In this document: positions 8,296-19,748 of the stretch, piece after piece
Layout: every line of letters begins with the position of its first letter
Numbering within the stretch: position 1 is the first letter of the stretch
Origin: Caldilineaceae bacterium
GTDB lineage: Bacteria; Chloroflexota; Anaerolineae; Caldilineales; Caldilineaceae
Assembly (NCBI GenBank): GCA_026708085.1
Contig: JAPOVP010000049.1
Coordinates: forward strand, 186,001-250,000
Length of the DNA: 64,000 bases
Direction: 5' to 3'
Made by a program: the position numbers and the translations under genes
The notes under the pieces: generated by a model
Told to the model about the DNA's origin: nothing
Database searches by the model: none
Seen by the model: the letters and a program-made list of their open reading frames with translations, nothing else

Positions 8296-9119
8296 TGACC
8301 AACCCATCGATCTCCCCCGCCAGGCGCAACGGCGCTTTTCCCATAGACGTAACCGACGTCCGCAGCGTGCCTGCCTTGGCGGCAAAAATGCGCCAGATCG
8401 ACACCTGCGCCCTACCCGCCTCCTACACTGATATCTTCAACAAACGCTCCCTTTCGCCGGCCTATCTCGTACAAAACCGAGTCGGAGCCAGAGAAGTGCA
8501 GACTGCCGTTACCACAATCGCCCAGGTGGCAGACAAACTCCGCCGGATGTCCCGCGCCTACGGCGAATGGCAGGAGTTTGACATCCCCGCATTCTTCGAC
8601 CTGTGGCCGGAACATGTCCCTCACCTCGTCCACGTCAAGGAGCGCGTAAGTACGGTTAACGTTACTTTCTTTGCGGACCTGCTGCTGCCTTCCTTCCAGC
8701 GGGCAGAACAGTACTGGGCCCAGGAGTTTTTCCCCGCCTACCAGACGGCAAGACCCCCGCTCAACACCTCCGCCGACAGATCCAGCTTCACAGCACATTT
8801 CCTGGACTTTGAGCAGCCCAAAATGCGAGCCTATTGGGATAAACTGATGGCCGTAGTGGGGGAGACCCGGCGTGCGCTCTGGAACGACATCGACTTTCTG
8901 GCCGCAACCGCCGGGGGAGAAGAGAAGACGCACTGGCAGTGGGCTTGGCGCAAGAAGGCGCCGGCCGGTCTCGACCGCCGTCTCCTGCCGTCGCCCCAGC
9001 AGCTGGCTACATTGACCTTGGGTGTTGAATTCCCGCTGCCTGCGAGCCGCCAGCCTGGCAGAGTCAGGCGATTGCGGCGCACCTGGGAGAGCGAATCCAG
9101 GTGGCGTATTCAACGTTGA
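8295..9119 (+). CDS. Unknown protein in the dTDP-sugar cluster
   Basis: I do not recognise this 274-residue protein. It is soluble-looking, has no signal peptide or membrane segment, and is rich in aromatic residues (for example the tracts around EFDIPAFFDLWPEH and HWQWAWRKK). The C-terminal 30 residues are strongly basic. It starts on the A of the rfbA stop codon and ends 23 bases before rfbB, so it is very probably co-expressed with both. Context suggests a role in nucleotide-sugar use or surface glycan assembly, but no transferase, epimerase or reductase motif is visible. It is not RmlC or RmlD, which one would expect here if the product were rhamnose. Confidence 0.75.
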   Translation: MTNPSISPARRNGAFPIDVTDVRSVPALAAKMRQIDTCALPASYTDIFNKRSLSPAYLVQNRVGAREVQTAVTTIAQVADKLRRMSRAYGEWQEFDIPAFFDLWPEHVPHLVHVKERVSTVNVTFFADLLLPSFQRAEQYWAQEFFPAYQTARPPLNTSADRSSFTAHFLDFEQPKMRAYWDKLMAVVGETRRALWNDIDFLAATAGGEEKTHWQWAWRKKAPAGLDRRLLPSPQQLATLTLGVEFPLPASRQPGRVRRLRRTWESESRWRIQR

Positions 9120-9142
9120 GAAAACAGCACAGGTGTATTTGA

Positions 9143-10177
9143 ATGCAAAATATCTTGGTAACGGGGGGCGCCGGCTTTATCGGCTGTAACTTTGTCCGCT
9201 ACCTTCTGGAACACAGTTCGCGCATAGAGGTATCCGTATACGACAAGCTGACCTACGCCGGTCGTCTTGAAAACCTGAAGGACGTCAGTGAGCGCTTCGG
9301 GGCTCGTTACCACTTCGTTCAAGGTGACATTTGTGACGCTGCGAAGGTGGAGGATACGGTGGCTGCCCGAAATATAGACACCATTGTGAATTTCGCCGCT
9401 GAAACTCATGTGGACAGGTCGATTCTCGCTCCCGCAGCCTTCGTGCAGACCGACGTTTACGGTACCTACGTGCTCCTGGAGGCGGCCCGAAAATACGGAA
9501 ACCTCCGCTTCCACCAGATCAGCACGGACGAAGTGTACGGACACATTGAAGGTCGCCGGAGGTCGGTGGAGAGCGACGCCTTGGCCCCTCGCAGCCCGTA
9601 TTCCGCCAGTAAGGCCAGTGCCGACCTCTTCGTCAGCGCCTACCACATCACCTACGGCCTACCCGTGACGATTAGCCGCGGCGCCAACAACATTGGCCCC
9701 TTCCAGTACCCTGAGAAGGTTGTCCCGCTGTTTGTCACAAACGCTCTTGAATCTATCCCTTTGCCTGTTTACGGCGACGGAAAACAGATGAGGGACTATC
9801 AGTTTGTCGCCGATCACTGTGCCGCCATCTATCTCATCCTTCTTCGCGGCCGCATCGGCGAACTGTATAACATTGGCACAGGCGCCGAAATGACCAACCT
9901 TGATATGGTTGAAATCCTGTTGGAGGAGCTCAACAGACCTCGTTCCCTCATTCAACACGTCGAAGACCGACTGGGACACGACCGGCGTTACAGTCTGGAC
10001 GTAAGTAAGACGCTGGCGTTGGGCTGGGAGCCGGACTACACGCCTGAAGAAGCAATCCGAGCGACCGCGCGTTGGTACCGTGACAATCGCTGGTGGTGGC
10101 AACCGATTCGCGATGGGGAATTCAGGGAATACTACGCAAGCGTTTACGGGGACCGAAAGGTGCTCGATCCGCGCTGA
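9143..10177 (+). CDS. rfbB: dTDP-glucose 4,6-dehydratase
   Basis: Extended short-chain dehydrogenase that converts dTDP-glucose to dTDP-4-keto-6-deoxyglucose using bound NAD. The 344-residue protein has the dinucleotide motif TGGAGFIG at 7-14, the AAETHVDRSI stretch, the catalytic motif STDEVYG and the YSASK Tyr/Lys pair, all diagnostic. With rfbA it supplies the common intermediate for rhamnose, fucosamine-type and other deoxy-sugars. RmlC and RmlD are not in this window, so the end sugar is unknown. The stop codon overlaps the next start by one base. Confidence 0.97.
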   Translation: MQNILVTGGAGFIGCNFVRYLLEHSSRIEVSVYDKLTYAGRLENLKDVSERFGARYHFVQGDICDAAKVEDTVAARNIDTIVNFAAETHVDRSILAPAAFVQTDVYGTYVLLEAARKYGNLRFHQISTDEVYGHIEGRRRSVESDALAPRSPYSASKASADLFVSAYHITYGLPVTISRGANNIGPFQYPEKVVPLFVTNALESIPLPVYGDGKQMRDYQFVADHCAAIYLILLRGRIGELYNIGTGAEMTNLDMVEILLEELNRPRSLIQHVEDRLGHDRRYSLDVSKTLALGWEPDYTPEEAIRATARWYRDNRWWWQPIRDGEFREYYASVYGDRKVLDPR

Positions 10178-11091
10178 TGAATCCCTCATCGATTCGCCCG
10201 GGACGGTTGGAAGATCTGCCTGAATTGCGGCGCCTGCACTCCAGCACCTTGCGTTGCTACTACTACGATGACCTGGGTGACGAAGAGGAACCCGAATTGC
10301 TCAAAGGGGTGAACGCTGTCTTAGTCGACCAGAAAACAATGAGACCGAAGGGCTTTGTCACCTTCACTGGGGTTCAGCGCTCGGCGGCCCTGCCTGAATC
10401 GGCGCCGACCAGAATCTCTCTGCGCGCCGCCGCGATTTCTTCTGCCGGGTCGGCTGCACGACTGCAGTTTCGGGCGCTCTTCGAAAGCGTGCGTGAGCAG
10501 CTACCGCCGCAACCACAGGGCTATCTCTTTTGTGCGCTTACCGATCAAGGCTGGCTCCGGGCCAGTCTGCAAGAGTCCGGCTTCGAGCTTTGTGATGCAG
10601 TCCGGTTGTTCGAACGCAAATCACGAGCAGTTGAACACGTAACGCAACCGGCTACTTTGCGCCCGGCGCTGCCTTCTGACCTCCCGCAACTGGCTAAGGT
10701 GGATGCCGCGGCCTTCGAACCTCTGTGGCACATGGGAGTGACCGAACTGCAAAAACTGTATCGCGCCTGTCGCTTTGAAGTCGCTGAGTTGGCGCAGGAA
10801 ATGGTGGGATACGCAGTTCTTCGCCTGGATTCCGATGGATCCCCCCAAGGATTCGGCTCAGCCCAGGTTGTGCGCCTGGCGGTCGACCCGAGGGCCCAGG
10901 GTCGAGGCATAGGTCGCCAGTTGCTGGTGGCGTGTCTCTGCTACGCTCATCAACTGAAAACAGGACGTGTCTTTCTCAACACGCAGGAAAGCAACACACT
11001 TTCCCAGAATCTTTACGCATCGCTCCAATTTCAAAAGCGCGGCCGTCCCGTTCCGGTACTTGTCAAAATGGCGACACAATGCAGCGTCTGA
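10177..11091 (+). CDS. GNAT-family N-acetyltransferase coupled to rfbB
   Basis: I choose ATG 10177, which shares its A with the rfbB stop; the frame is open earlier but only inside rfbB. The 304-residue protein has a C-terminal GNAT domain with the acetyl-CoA loop RAQGRGIGRQLL near 250 and a NTLSQNLYASLQF segment typical of motif B. An N-terminal segment beginning SIRPGRLEDLPELRRL resembles the start of a second, degenerate GNAT domain. Coupling to rfbB hints at acetylation of a dTDP-amino-sugar, as with WecD-like enzymes, but no sugar aminotransferase is nearby, so this is only a suggestion. A ribosomal or small-molecule substrate is equally possible. Confidence 0.85.
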   Translation: MNPSSIRPGRLEDLPELRRLHSSTLRCYYYDDLGDEEEPELLKGVNAVLVDQKTMRPKGFVTFTGVQRSAALPESAPTRISLRAAAISSAGSAARLQFRALFESVREQLPPQPQGYLFCALTDQGWLRASLQESGFELCDAVRLFERKSRAVEHVTQPATLRPALPSDLPQLAKVDAAAFEPLWHMGVTELQKLYRACRFEVAELAQEMVGYAVLRLDSDGSPQGFGSAQVVRLAVDPRAQGRGIGRQLLVACLCYAHQLKTGRVFLNTQESNTLSQNLYASLQFQKRGRPVPVLVKMATQCSV

Positions 11092-11325
11092 TGCTTTTTC
11101 CTACACGACTCGAGTTGCGGTACCGCCCTTGTGCGCCGATTTTCTCGCGTTCCCTCCCAGACGTCTTTCCCTCGACCCTGCACTGGCCCGGTTCCCCGAT
11201 TTTTCTCCATGAGGTCACCCTTTCCGCGGTGACCGAGGCAGAACGCCCTGCTACATCGGATCGAGCGGTGCTCCCCCATTGTCGGAAAAGGGAATAGAGG
11301 ATTCGGAACGAAGAGGCAACTCAAC

Positions 11326-12354
11326 TTGACAGGCCCTATCCGGAAATTCTACCGTCACATCGTAGTCGTTGCGGGACTTTTCGCCCTCCTTCTCGGGATC
11401 GGCTGCGTCGGGTACGTTCTAATAGAAGGCTGGTCGTGGACGGACAGCATCTACATGACCGTCATTACGATTAGTACGGTGGGGTTTAGCGAGATTCACC
11501 CGCTCACCCATATGGGCCGAGTTTTCACCGGCGTGATGATATTTTTGGGGATCATCGCCACGGCTTATGCCTTCAGCGCACTTGCAGACGTCATCGTGTC
11601 AGGCGACTTCCGTAGCCTATTATGGAGAAGACGCATGCAGAATCGGATCGATAAACTGAACGGACATTTCATCGTCTGCGGATACGGTCGTGTAGGCGAG
11701 CAGGTCGTCAATGAGCTCCTGGCAAACAAGGTTCCACTGGTGGTTATAGAAACCATGGCTACCTTGGGTCCCGAGCTGGAGGACTTGGGCGTAATCCCTG
11801 TGGAAGGAAACGCCACCGACGACACTGCCCTGCTTCGAGCTGGTATCGAGAAGGCTTCCGGCATCTGCTGCTGCCTGCCAAACGACTCAGACAATGTCTA
11901 TGTGGTCCTGACCGCACGCGCCCTGAACCCCGATCTGACCATTATTTCGCGAGCAAACAGCCATGAGAGCGAACGTAAACTGCAGATTGCCGGCGTGAAC
12001 CATGTCATAAATCCCTACGTAACCAGCGGACGCCGCATGGCGCGTCAACTGATTCATCCCAATATCCTCGAGTTTATGGACGTTGTCATGCACCGCGATG
12101 AAGTCGACATCCTGATCGAAGACATCGGTGTAAGCGAACGATCAACTCTTCGCGATCAGACCATCGAGGACACCGAAGTTCGCAGAAGACTGGGTGCCAA
12201 CATTCTGGCCGTTCGGCGCCCTGACGGTGAAACATTCGTCAACCCGGGCGTAGAGTTTGCCCTGCGCGCGGGCGACACTCTGATCGCGTTGGGAACACCG
12301 GAGCAACTCGATCAGCTGGCGACCGAGGCGGAAGACCGGAAGAATGCAGGATAG
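11326..12354 (+). CDS. Potassium channel with RCK (TrkA-N/TrkA-C) domains
   Basis: Two-transmembrane potassium channel subunit. The first helix spans residues ~11-33; the pore loop carries the filter TVGFSE at 51-56 and is followed by a second helix (VFTGVMIFLGIIATAYAFSAL). The cytoplasmic RCK domain begins with GHFIVCGYGRVGE near 112, an NAD-type Rossmann motif, and ends with a TrkA-C domain (GANILAVRRPDGETFVNPG). The filter has GFS instead of GYG/GFG, a variant seen in prokaryotic MthK-like channels. The start is TTG 11326 with AGAGG about nine bases upstream. It is flanked by 230-260-base gaps, so it is probably transcribed alone. Confidence 0.92.
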   Translation: MTGPIRKFYRHIVVVAGLFALLLGIGCVGYVLIEGWSWTDSIYMTVITISTVGFSEIHPLTHMGRVFTGVMIFLGIIATAYAFSALADVIVSGDFRSLLWRRRMQNRIDKLNGHFIVCGYGRVGEQVVNELLANKVPLVVIETMATLGPELEDLGVIPVEGNATDDTALLRAGIEKASGICCCLPNDSDNVYVVLTARALNPDLTIISRANSHESERKLQIAGVNHVINPYVTSGRRMARQLIHPNILEFMDVVMHRDEVDILIEDIGVSERSTLRDQTIEDTEVRRRLGANILAVRRPDGETFVNPGVEFALRAGDTLIALGTPEQLDQLATEAEDRKNAG

Positions 12355-12618
12355 CGGAGACGCACGCCGCATCGCGGCAAACCGCTAAACCTGGTGGCGC
12401 CGTCTGGGCCTTGCGGGGGGACTGATGAACGCACACCATGGAATCAAGTGTGTCCTCAATACACCCCAACCGGTTCGTCTTCCGCACCTATAACCGCTCT
12501 CAGACAGCCATATACTCCCTGCATGACTCAGTGAAGTGCGGCACAGCCTGCCGGGACGCTGCGCCCAAATCGCGCCGAGCGCCAATGGGGAACGGATCCT
12601 GCAAAGCGAGGAACGCCT

Positions 12619-13494
12619 GTGGCGGAGCGAATCCATTCATACCGTACAAGGGCCGTGATCCTGCGGCGAAGAAACTACAGTGACGCGGACCGCATTCTCA
12701 CTGTCTTCACCCCGGGCTTCGGCAAGCGCATGCTCATCGCCAAGGGGTCTCGCAAAACGACGAGCCGCAAGGCCGGACATCTGGAGCTCTTCAATCACGT
12801 CAGCCTGCTCGTAGCGCAGGCCCGATCCTGGGACATCATCACCGAGAGCGTAACCGTCGAAAGTTTTCTCAAGTTGCGAGGTGACCTGAACTCCATAAGC
12901 CGGGCCGCATATGTTTGTGAACTGGTTGACGCCTTTACAGCAGAAGACGATGAATACGAAGCAGTCTGGGAGCTACTTCTCCTTGGCTTGAGGAATCTGG
13001 ACGGCGGCCCGGGCGGTGTGGCGGAGGCAGACCTGTTTTTGCGCTGGTTCGAACTTCAGTTGCTACGACTGATGGGCTTCCAGCCCGAACTGTTCGTCTG
13101 TCTGGGCTGCGGCGAGGGCCTGCAGCCCGTGGAAAACTTCCTGCACTTGAACGCGGGTGGAGTTTTCTGCCCTCAGTGTGGCCGAACCATGCAAGGAGCA
13201 GAGCCGGTCAACGTTTCAACGCTTAAGATTCTGCGCCATATCGCCCGTAACCAGTGGGATGCGCTGAACGGCCTCCAATTGACACACGCTAGCGCGATGG
13301 CAGTGGAAAGCGTCTTGCAGCGTTACCTTGTAACAATTCTGGAGCACCGCCTGAAATCGACCGATTTCATTCACCGCCTTCGGCAGTCCCCCGCGGGAAG
13401 CAAAAAGATCGGGGATGCTGGAGCTCATGTTGCCTTCAGAGGCAGCAGCCACAGTCCTCCAGATCCCGAAGATTCTTTCAAAGAGGTGGATTGA
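12619..13494 (+). CDS. recO: DNA repair protein RecO
   Basis: RecO loads RecA on SSB-coated single-stranded DNA in the RecFOR gap-repair pathway. The 291-residue protein starts at GTG 12619. It has the N-terminal OB fold (YRTRAVILRRRNYSDADRIL, then IAKGSRK) and the C-terminal helical domain with a zinc site made of CLGC near 155 and CPQC near 180. A 40-residue tail of low complexity extends past the usual end. It shares one base with the next gene (TGATG), indicating translational coupling. Confidence 0.95.
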   Translation: MAERIHSYRTRAVILRRRNYSDADRILTVFTPGFGKRMLIAKGSRKTTSRKAGHLELFNHVSLLVAQARSWDIITESVTVESFLKLRGDLNSISRAAYVCELVDAFTAEDDEYEAVWELLLLGLRNLDGGPGGVAEADLFLRWFELQLLRLMGFQPELFVCLGCGEGLQPVENFLHLNAGGVFCPQCGRTMQGAEPVNVSTLKILRHIARNQWDALNGLQLTHASAMAVESVLQRYLVTILEHRLKSTDFIHRLRQSPAGSKKIGDAGAHVAFRGSSHSPPDPEDSFKEVD

Positions 13495-14147
13495 TGAGGC
13501 TGATTCGTGCTGCTCGAATTGCCGGAGCCGCTGCTCTGGCAGCGGGAATCTACTCACTGCTCGTCCTCAGACCGGTCTATCTACAGTCCCGGCAAACGCC
13601 ACACCTGCAGGGCGCCGCCGAATCGTCCTATTGGCAATGGGAACTGGGGGGCTGGCTGTGGATGCTGACAATCTTTTCCTGGATGATCTTGCTGGCGGCC
13701 ATAAAGCACTACTATTCCCCCGTCCACCGGATAAGCACGAACGCTCAGTCAGGCTTGACCGTCATTTCGGCGACGCTCTTAATTGTGGGTGTCCTGGTGG
13801 GAATGAACCGCTTCGGGCTGAAGGGAATTCTGGTCGGCAACAGTCCTGTCGAGACCGTCGCCGCCGCTGGAGAGTTAGTCGATTACATTGCCCTTACGAT
13901 TCTGGCGGCGGGGCTGCTCATGGGCGGGTGCGTAACGACCTGGATTTGTGTCGACTTGGTCATTTTGAACAAGCTGCCCGTTACCTGGATGGTACCCGGT
14001 GCGGTCGCAGGTGTACTCTCTCTTCTCTCTCCCTTTCTGCTGCCTGAGACCAGACATCTTCTTGTCGCTCTCCTCGTCTACTGTATGTGGTGCCTTTTTC
14101 TGGGTTTGAGGTATTCGTTGCCTGCGGCTTACCCCGACCTCGATTAA
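13494..14147 (+). CDS. Membrane protein of unknown function
   Basis: The 217-residue protein begins at ATG 13494, on the last base of the recO stop. It has about five hydrophobic segments: residues ~9-25, 50-70, 88-105, 127-152 and 160-205 (probably two). No enzymatic or transporter motif is visible. Coupling to recO is likely to reflect compact packing rather than a repair role. The first segment with a basic start (MRLIRAARIAG) could act as a signal anchor. Confidence 0.75.
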   Translation: MRLIRAARIAGAAALAAGIYSLLVLRPVYLQSRQTPHLQGAAESSYWQWELGGWLWMLTIFSWMILLAAIKHYYSPVHRISTNAQSGLTVISATLLIVGVLVGMNRFGLKGILVGNSPVETVAAAGELVDYIALTILAAGLLMGGCVTTWICVDLVILNKLPVTWMVPGAVAGVLSLLSPFLLPETRHLLVALLVYCMWCLFLGLRYSLPAAYPDLD

Positions 14148-14179
14148 TGTGATTCGATACTGACGGGAGGTCAAACGCG

Positions 14180-16303
14180 CTACTGGTCTGACTTCATCGT
14201 CAGCATTCGAAGCCCGTTAACGACAACGATGAGAGTGCTGCCTTCATGGCCCAGGACTCCGACCGGGAGTGGTAGCCTGAAGCCGGGGATCAGCAGAGGA
14301 ACTACGATGGTAAACGTGACAAGCGTTAGAATAACCGCTACTGAGAAATAGAGATTCTGCTGCACGATTTCACTGGCTCGCCTGCTCAGGCGAAGCATGA
14401 AAGGAAGCATGCTGAGATCATCGGACATGAGCACGACGTCAGCCGTCTCCAATGCAACGTCAGTTCCCGCCCCTCCCATCGCAATCCCGAGATTGGACGT
14501 CGCCATCGCCGGTGCGTCGTTTACGCCGTCCCCGACCATTCCGACAGAGCCGGTCTTTACCAGTCTGTCCACGATCTCTACCTTCTCCTCCGGCAGAAGT
14601 TCGGAATAGACATTTTCCATACCAATCTCATCGGCGACGGCAGATGCCACGTCCCGGTTGTCTCCGGTTACCATCACCATACGCTCGATCCCAAGCCGCT
14701 TGAGGGCTTCTATGGTCTCAGCCGCCCCGGGCCTAACCGTGTCGGCCACTGCAAAGAAGCCAACAGCCTCCCAGTCACGTTCGGTGTGTCTCAATGTCTG
14801 CTCGTCGTTCTGGGTCACCCCGCTCCACCTCGACGTGTCCAAGTAAACACCGTCTGTCCCGATTGGCCCTCGCACCACTAGAATGGCCGTCTTGCCCTTC
14901 CTTTGTAACTGCTGACCGACCATACGGATGGCAGGAGACAGGTCGATCGATTCGCTCATAAACAGCTTATCGTTTCCGATGTAGACGATTTCCCGTGTTC
15001 CGCCGCGCTCATAGATCGCCTGGACGCCATGCCCGGCAACGCCGCGAAAGTCTTGCGGCGATTCAAAGGAGAGTTCCAGTGCCTGAGCACGGTCGACGAT
15101 TGCCTGCGCAATCGGGTGCTCACTCAGGCTTTCAGCCCCCGCGGCAATAGACAGTAGTTCTTTCTCGGTGTAACCGTTCAAAGGGACCACGTCGGTCAGC
15201 TGCGGCTTGCCGCTGGTCAAAGTTCCAGTCTTGTCAAATGCAAGCATATCAAGACTCGCGGCCGCTTCCAGGTAAGCCCCGCCCTTAAACAGAATCCCCT
15301 CGCGTGCAGCCGCGGCGATAGCGCTCAAGATAGATGCCGGCGTGCTGATGATGAGTGCGCAAGGACTTGCCACGACCAGCAATGTTATCGCCCTGTAAAT
15401 CGTGGTGCTGACCGGTTCGTTTCCAATCAAGATAGGAACGATCGCGGCCAGAAAGGTGGCGGCAATTACGACCAAGGTATAAGGTTGGCTGAATCTGTCG
15501 ATGACCCTTTGCGTCGGAGCCGCGTTGTTCTGGGCCTCCTGGACCAAACCGATGATCTTGCTGATAGTGCTCTCTGACGCAATTTTGGTCACCTGCAGCT
15601 CAAGGGCTCCGCTTCCATTGATCGTTCCGGAAAAGACGGAGTCTCCAATGCTCTTATAGACTGGGATGCTCTCACCTGTAATTGGACTCTGGTCAACTGT
15701 GGTGGACCCCCGCACTACTGAGCCGTCAACCGGCAGCCGCTCTCCCGGCCTTACGATAACCAGGTCGCCAATGGCCAGTTCTTCAATGTCGATTTCCACT
15801 AGCTCTCCCTCTCGCTGGACCCTCGCCGTTTCAGGTCGAAGCTCTGCGAGACCGGAAATTGCCTGCCGCGTGCGGTCGGAAGCAAACGACTCAAGGGCGC
15901 CGCTAAGCGTGAACAAAAAGAGAAGCAGTGCCCCTTCTTCCCATTCCCCGATTAGAGCCGCACCAAGGGCAGCAGCGACCATAAGCAGATCGATGTTAAA
16001 TACTCCGCAGCAAGCGTTTTCCAAAGCCACCTTTGCTCCGGAAAAGCCTCCGGCACCATAAGCGACTAAGGCAAAGATCACGACCGCCCAGGCTGGCAGC
16101 ACGCCACTGATCGAACCTCCTAGCCAGCCTATCAGTAAAGCGAAAAGAGTTACTGACGCAAGAAACAGTTCTGGATTGTTTCGCCAGAACGCAAACGAAA
16201 ACGGCGAAAGGGACCGAATGCTGACTGAAGGGGCGCTTCTCCCTTCCTTCCCTATCACCCGGTCAAGCGAACGGGCAGCCATTCCTTCCACCTCTCTGCT
16301 CAT
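14180..16303 (-). CDS. P1B-type heavy-metal ATPase (Zn/Cd/Co class)
   Basis: Integral membrane pump that exports or imports divalent metal with ATP. The start is ATG 16303, which overlaps the fur stop as ATGA and has GGAGA just upstream; the frame is open further upstream only within fur. The 707-residue product has the phosphorylation motif DKTGT with Asp357, the ion-path motif SPC at 313-315, the TGES actuator loop and the GDGVNDAPA hinge. SPC rather than CPC points to Zn, Cd or Co. No N-terminal HMA domain with CxxC is present. Co-transcription with a Fur-family regulator suggests expression responds to metal or peroxide. Confidence 0.93.
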   Translation of the reverse strand: MSREVEGMAARSLDRVIGKEGRSAPSVSIRSLSPFSFAFWRNNPELFLASVTLFALLIGWLGGSISGVLPAWAVVIFALVAYGAGGFSGAKVALENACCGVFNIDLLMVAAALGAALIGEWEEGALLLFLFTLSGALESFASDRTRQAISGLAELRPETARVQREGELVEIDIEELAIGDLVIVRPGERLPVDGSVVRGSTTVDQSPITGESIPVYKSIGDSVFSGTINGSGALELQVTKIASESTISKIIGLVQEAQNNAAPTQRVIDRFSQPYTLVVIAATFLAAIVPILIGNEPVSTTIYRAITLLVVASPCALIISTPASILSAIAAAAREGILFKGGAYLEAAASLDMLAFDKTGTLTSGKPQLTDVVPLNGYTEKELLSIAAGAESLSEHPIAQAIVDRAQALELSFESPQDFRGVAGHGVQAIYERGGTREIVYIGNDKLFMSESIDLSPAIRMVGQQLQRKGKTAILVVRGPIGTDGVYLDTSRWSGVTQNDEQTLRHTERDWEAVGFFAVADTVRPGAAETIEALKRLGIERMVMVTGDNRDVASAVADEIGMENVYSELLPEEKVEIVDRLVKTGSVGMVGDGVNDAPAMATSNLGIAMGGAGTDVALETADVVLMSDDLSMLPFMLRLSRRASEIVQQNLYFSVAVILTLVTFTIVVPLLIPGFRLPLPVGVLGHEGSTLIVVVNGLRMLTMKSDQ

Positions 16304-16821
16304 AGTTCTCCTCGGGATACGCCCCACTCCTCCTGAATTCCCTTTGCATTGCCATCTCTCTTTGCCGCCCTTGCAAGCAGTTTTCTCCCTATCTCCTCTC
16401 GCTTCGCCTGCTGACACTCGGGACAGAAGCCTGAAACCTGCACCTGAAGAGAGGTTGCGCGGAATCCAGTGTTCTGAAAAATGTTGTCCATTAGCACATC
16501 CGGCGAAACGTTGTCCTGCAGGTCCGAAACCTGGTGGCATCGCAGGCAGAACAGGTTAATGTGGGGCGAAGGGTCGGGCTCGTACCTGGTGTGCTCGGTA
16601 CCTGCGCTGATCTCGACTATGGCCCCCAGGTCCCGCAGCGTGTTGAGCGTATTATAGACCGTGGCCTGGCTGATTTCCGGATGCCTTTTCCTCACGGCAT
16701 CGAAGACTTGAGAGGTAGTTGGGTGAACCCTTGTCCGCGCGAGATACTCGCAAACAGCTACTCGTTGACTCGTTACTCTTAGTCCAGCCCTGCGGAGAGT
16801 TTCTACAAACCGAGCCGCCAT
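16300..16821 (-). CDS. Fur-family transcriptional regulator (Fur/PerR/Zur type)
   Basis: The 173-residue protein has the winged-helix domain with the recognition segment ISQATVYNTLNTL (50-62) and the dimerisation domain with two CxxC pairs (CLRC near 94 and CPEC near 133) that form the structural zinc site. HINLFCLRCHQV is the typical regulatory metal region. The ATG at 16821 is preceded by AAGGA. PerR- and Zur-like members share these features, and the sequence alone does not distinguish them. A metal ATPase is translationally coupled downstream, so autoregulation of an efflux or uptake operon is the likeliest role. Residues 140-173 form a charged extension beyond the usual end. Confidence 0.93.
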   Translation of the reverse strand: MAARFVETLRRAGLRVTSQRVAVCEYLARTRVHPTTSQVFDAVRKRHPEISQATVYNTLNTLRDLGAIVEISAGTEHTRYEPDPSPHINLFCLRCHQVSDLQDNVSPDVLMDNIFQNTGFRATSLQVQVSGFCPECQQAKREEIGRKLLARAAKRDGNAKGIQEEWGVSRGEL

Positions 16822-16839
16822 ATATTCCTTCTCCCTTTC

Positions 16840-16860
16840 AATTTAGAACCAATCTAAATT
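16840..16860 (-). promoter_or_regulatory. Probable Fur-family operator 1
   Basis: AATTTAGA (16840-16847) and TCTAAATT (16853-16860) are perfect inverted repeats separated by five bases. The inner part fits the 7-1-7 layout of Fur/PerR boxes. It lies just downstream of the predicted fur transcription start and 19 bases before the fur start codon. Confidence 0.7.
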
Positions 16861-16871
16861 ACAATGAGCGG

Positions 16872-16900
16872 ATTGTACTCGGGGCCGCCCATCCTGTCAA
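16872..16900 (-). promoter_or_regulatory. Consensus promoter of the fur-metal ATPase operon
   Basis: On the minus strand TTGACA (16900-16895) is followed after 17 bases by TACAAT (16877-16872). The predicted start is near 16865. Palindromic boxes lie immediately on both sides, so repressor binding would block polymerase. Confidence 0.75.
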
Positions 16901-16907
16901 ATTTTAT

Positions 16908-16922
16908 TTGGAATAATTCTAA
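16908..16922 (-). promoter_or_regulatory. Probable Fur-family operator 2
   Basis: TTGGAAT-A-ATTCTAA is a 7-1-7 palindrome with one mismatched pair. It lies seven bases upstream of the fur -35 element and shares the half-site TCTAA with operator 1. The remaining 270 bases up to clpC hold no gene and no clear second promoter. Confidence 0.6.
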
Positions 16923-17191
16923 GAAACATGGATCGGTCCCTCCTCTCCTTAGCTTGTGTCTGCACCGATAATAGTTTTCTAATGTTTCTCAATGGCCATT
17001 CTGATGCAGAGATGGTTTACTATTAGAGAGTGTGGAAACTCATTTGCAGCTACCGTCGAGAGAAGGCCTCTCCATTTCGGCACGTCTCTTTTGGAGCTGC
17101 CCGCCACATTTGGCCGGAAGCAGAATCTGGCTCACGTTGACCCTATTCTCTCCGTGCCGACGACCAATACCCAGTACCGGGAAGAACTACA

Positions 17192-19726
<2,535 letters not shown>

Positions 19727-19748
19727 CAGCCACTCACATCCGTCGCCG

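Noticed and set aside
16923-17191. CIRCE or CtsR control site upstream of clpC
   Set aside because: No TTAGCACTC/GAGTGCTAA repeat and no tandem GGTCAAA heptads were found.
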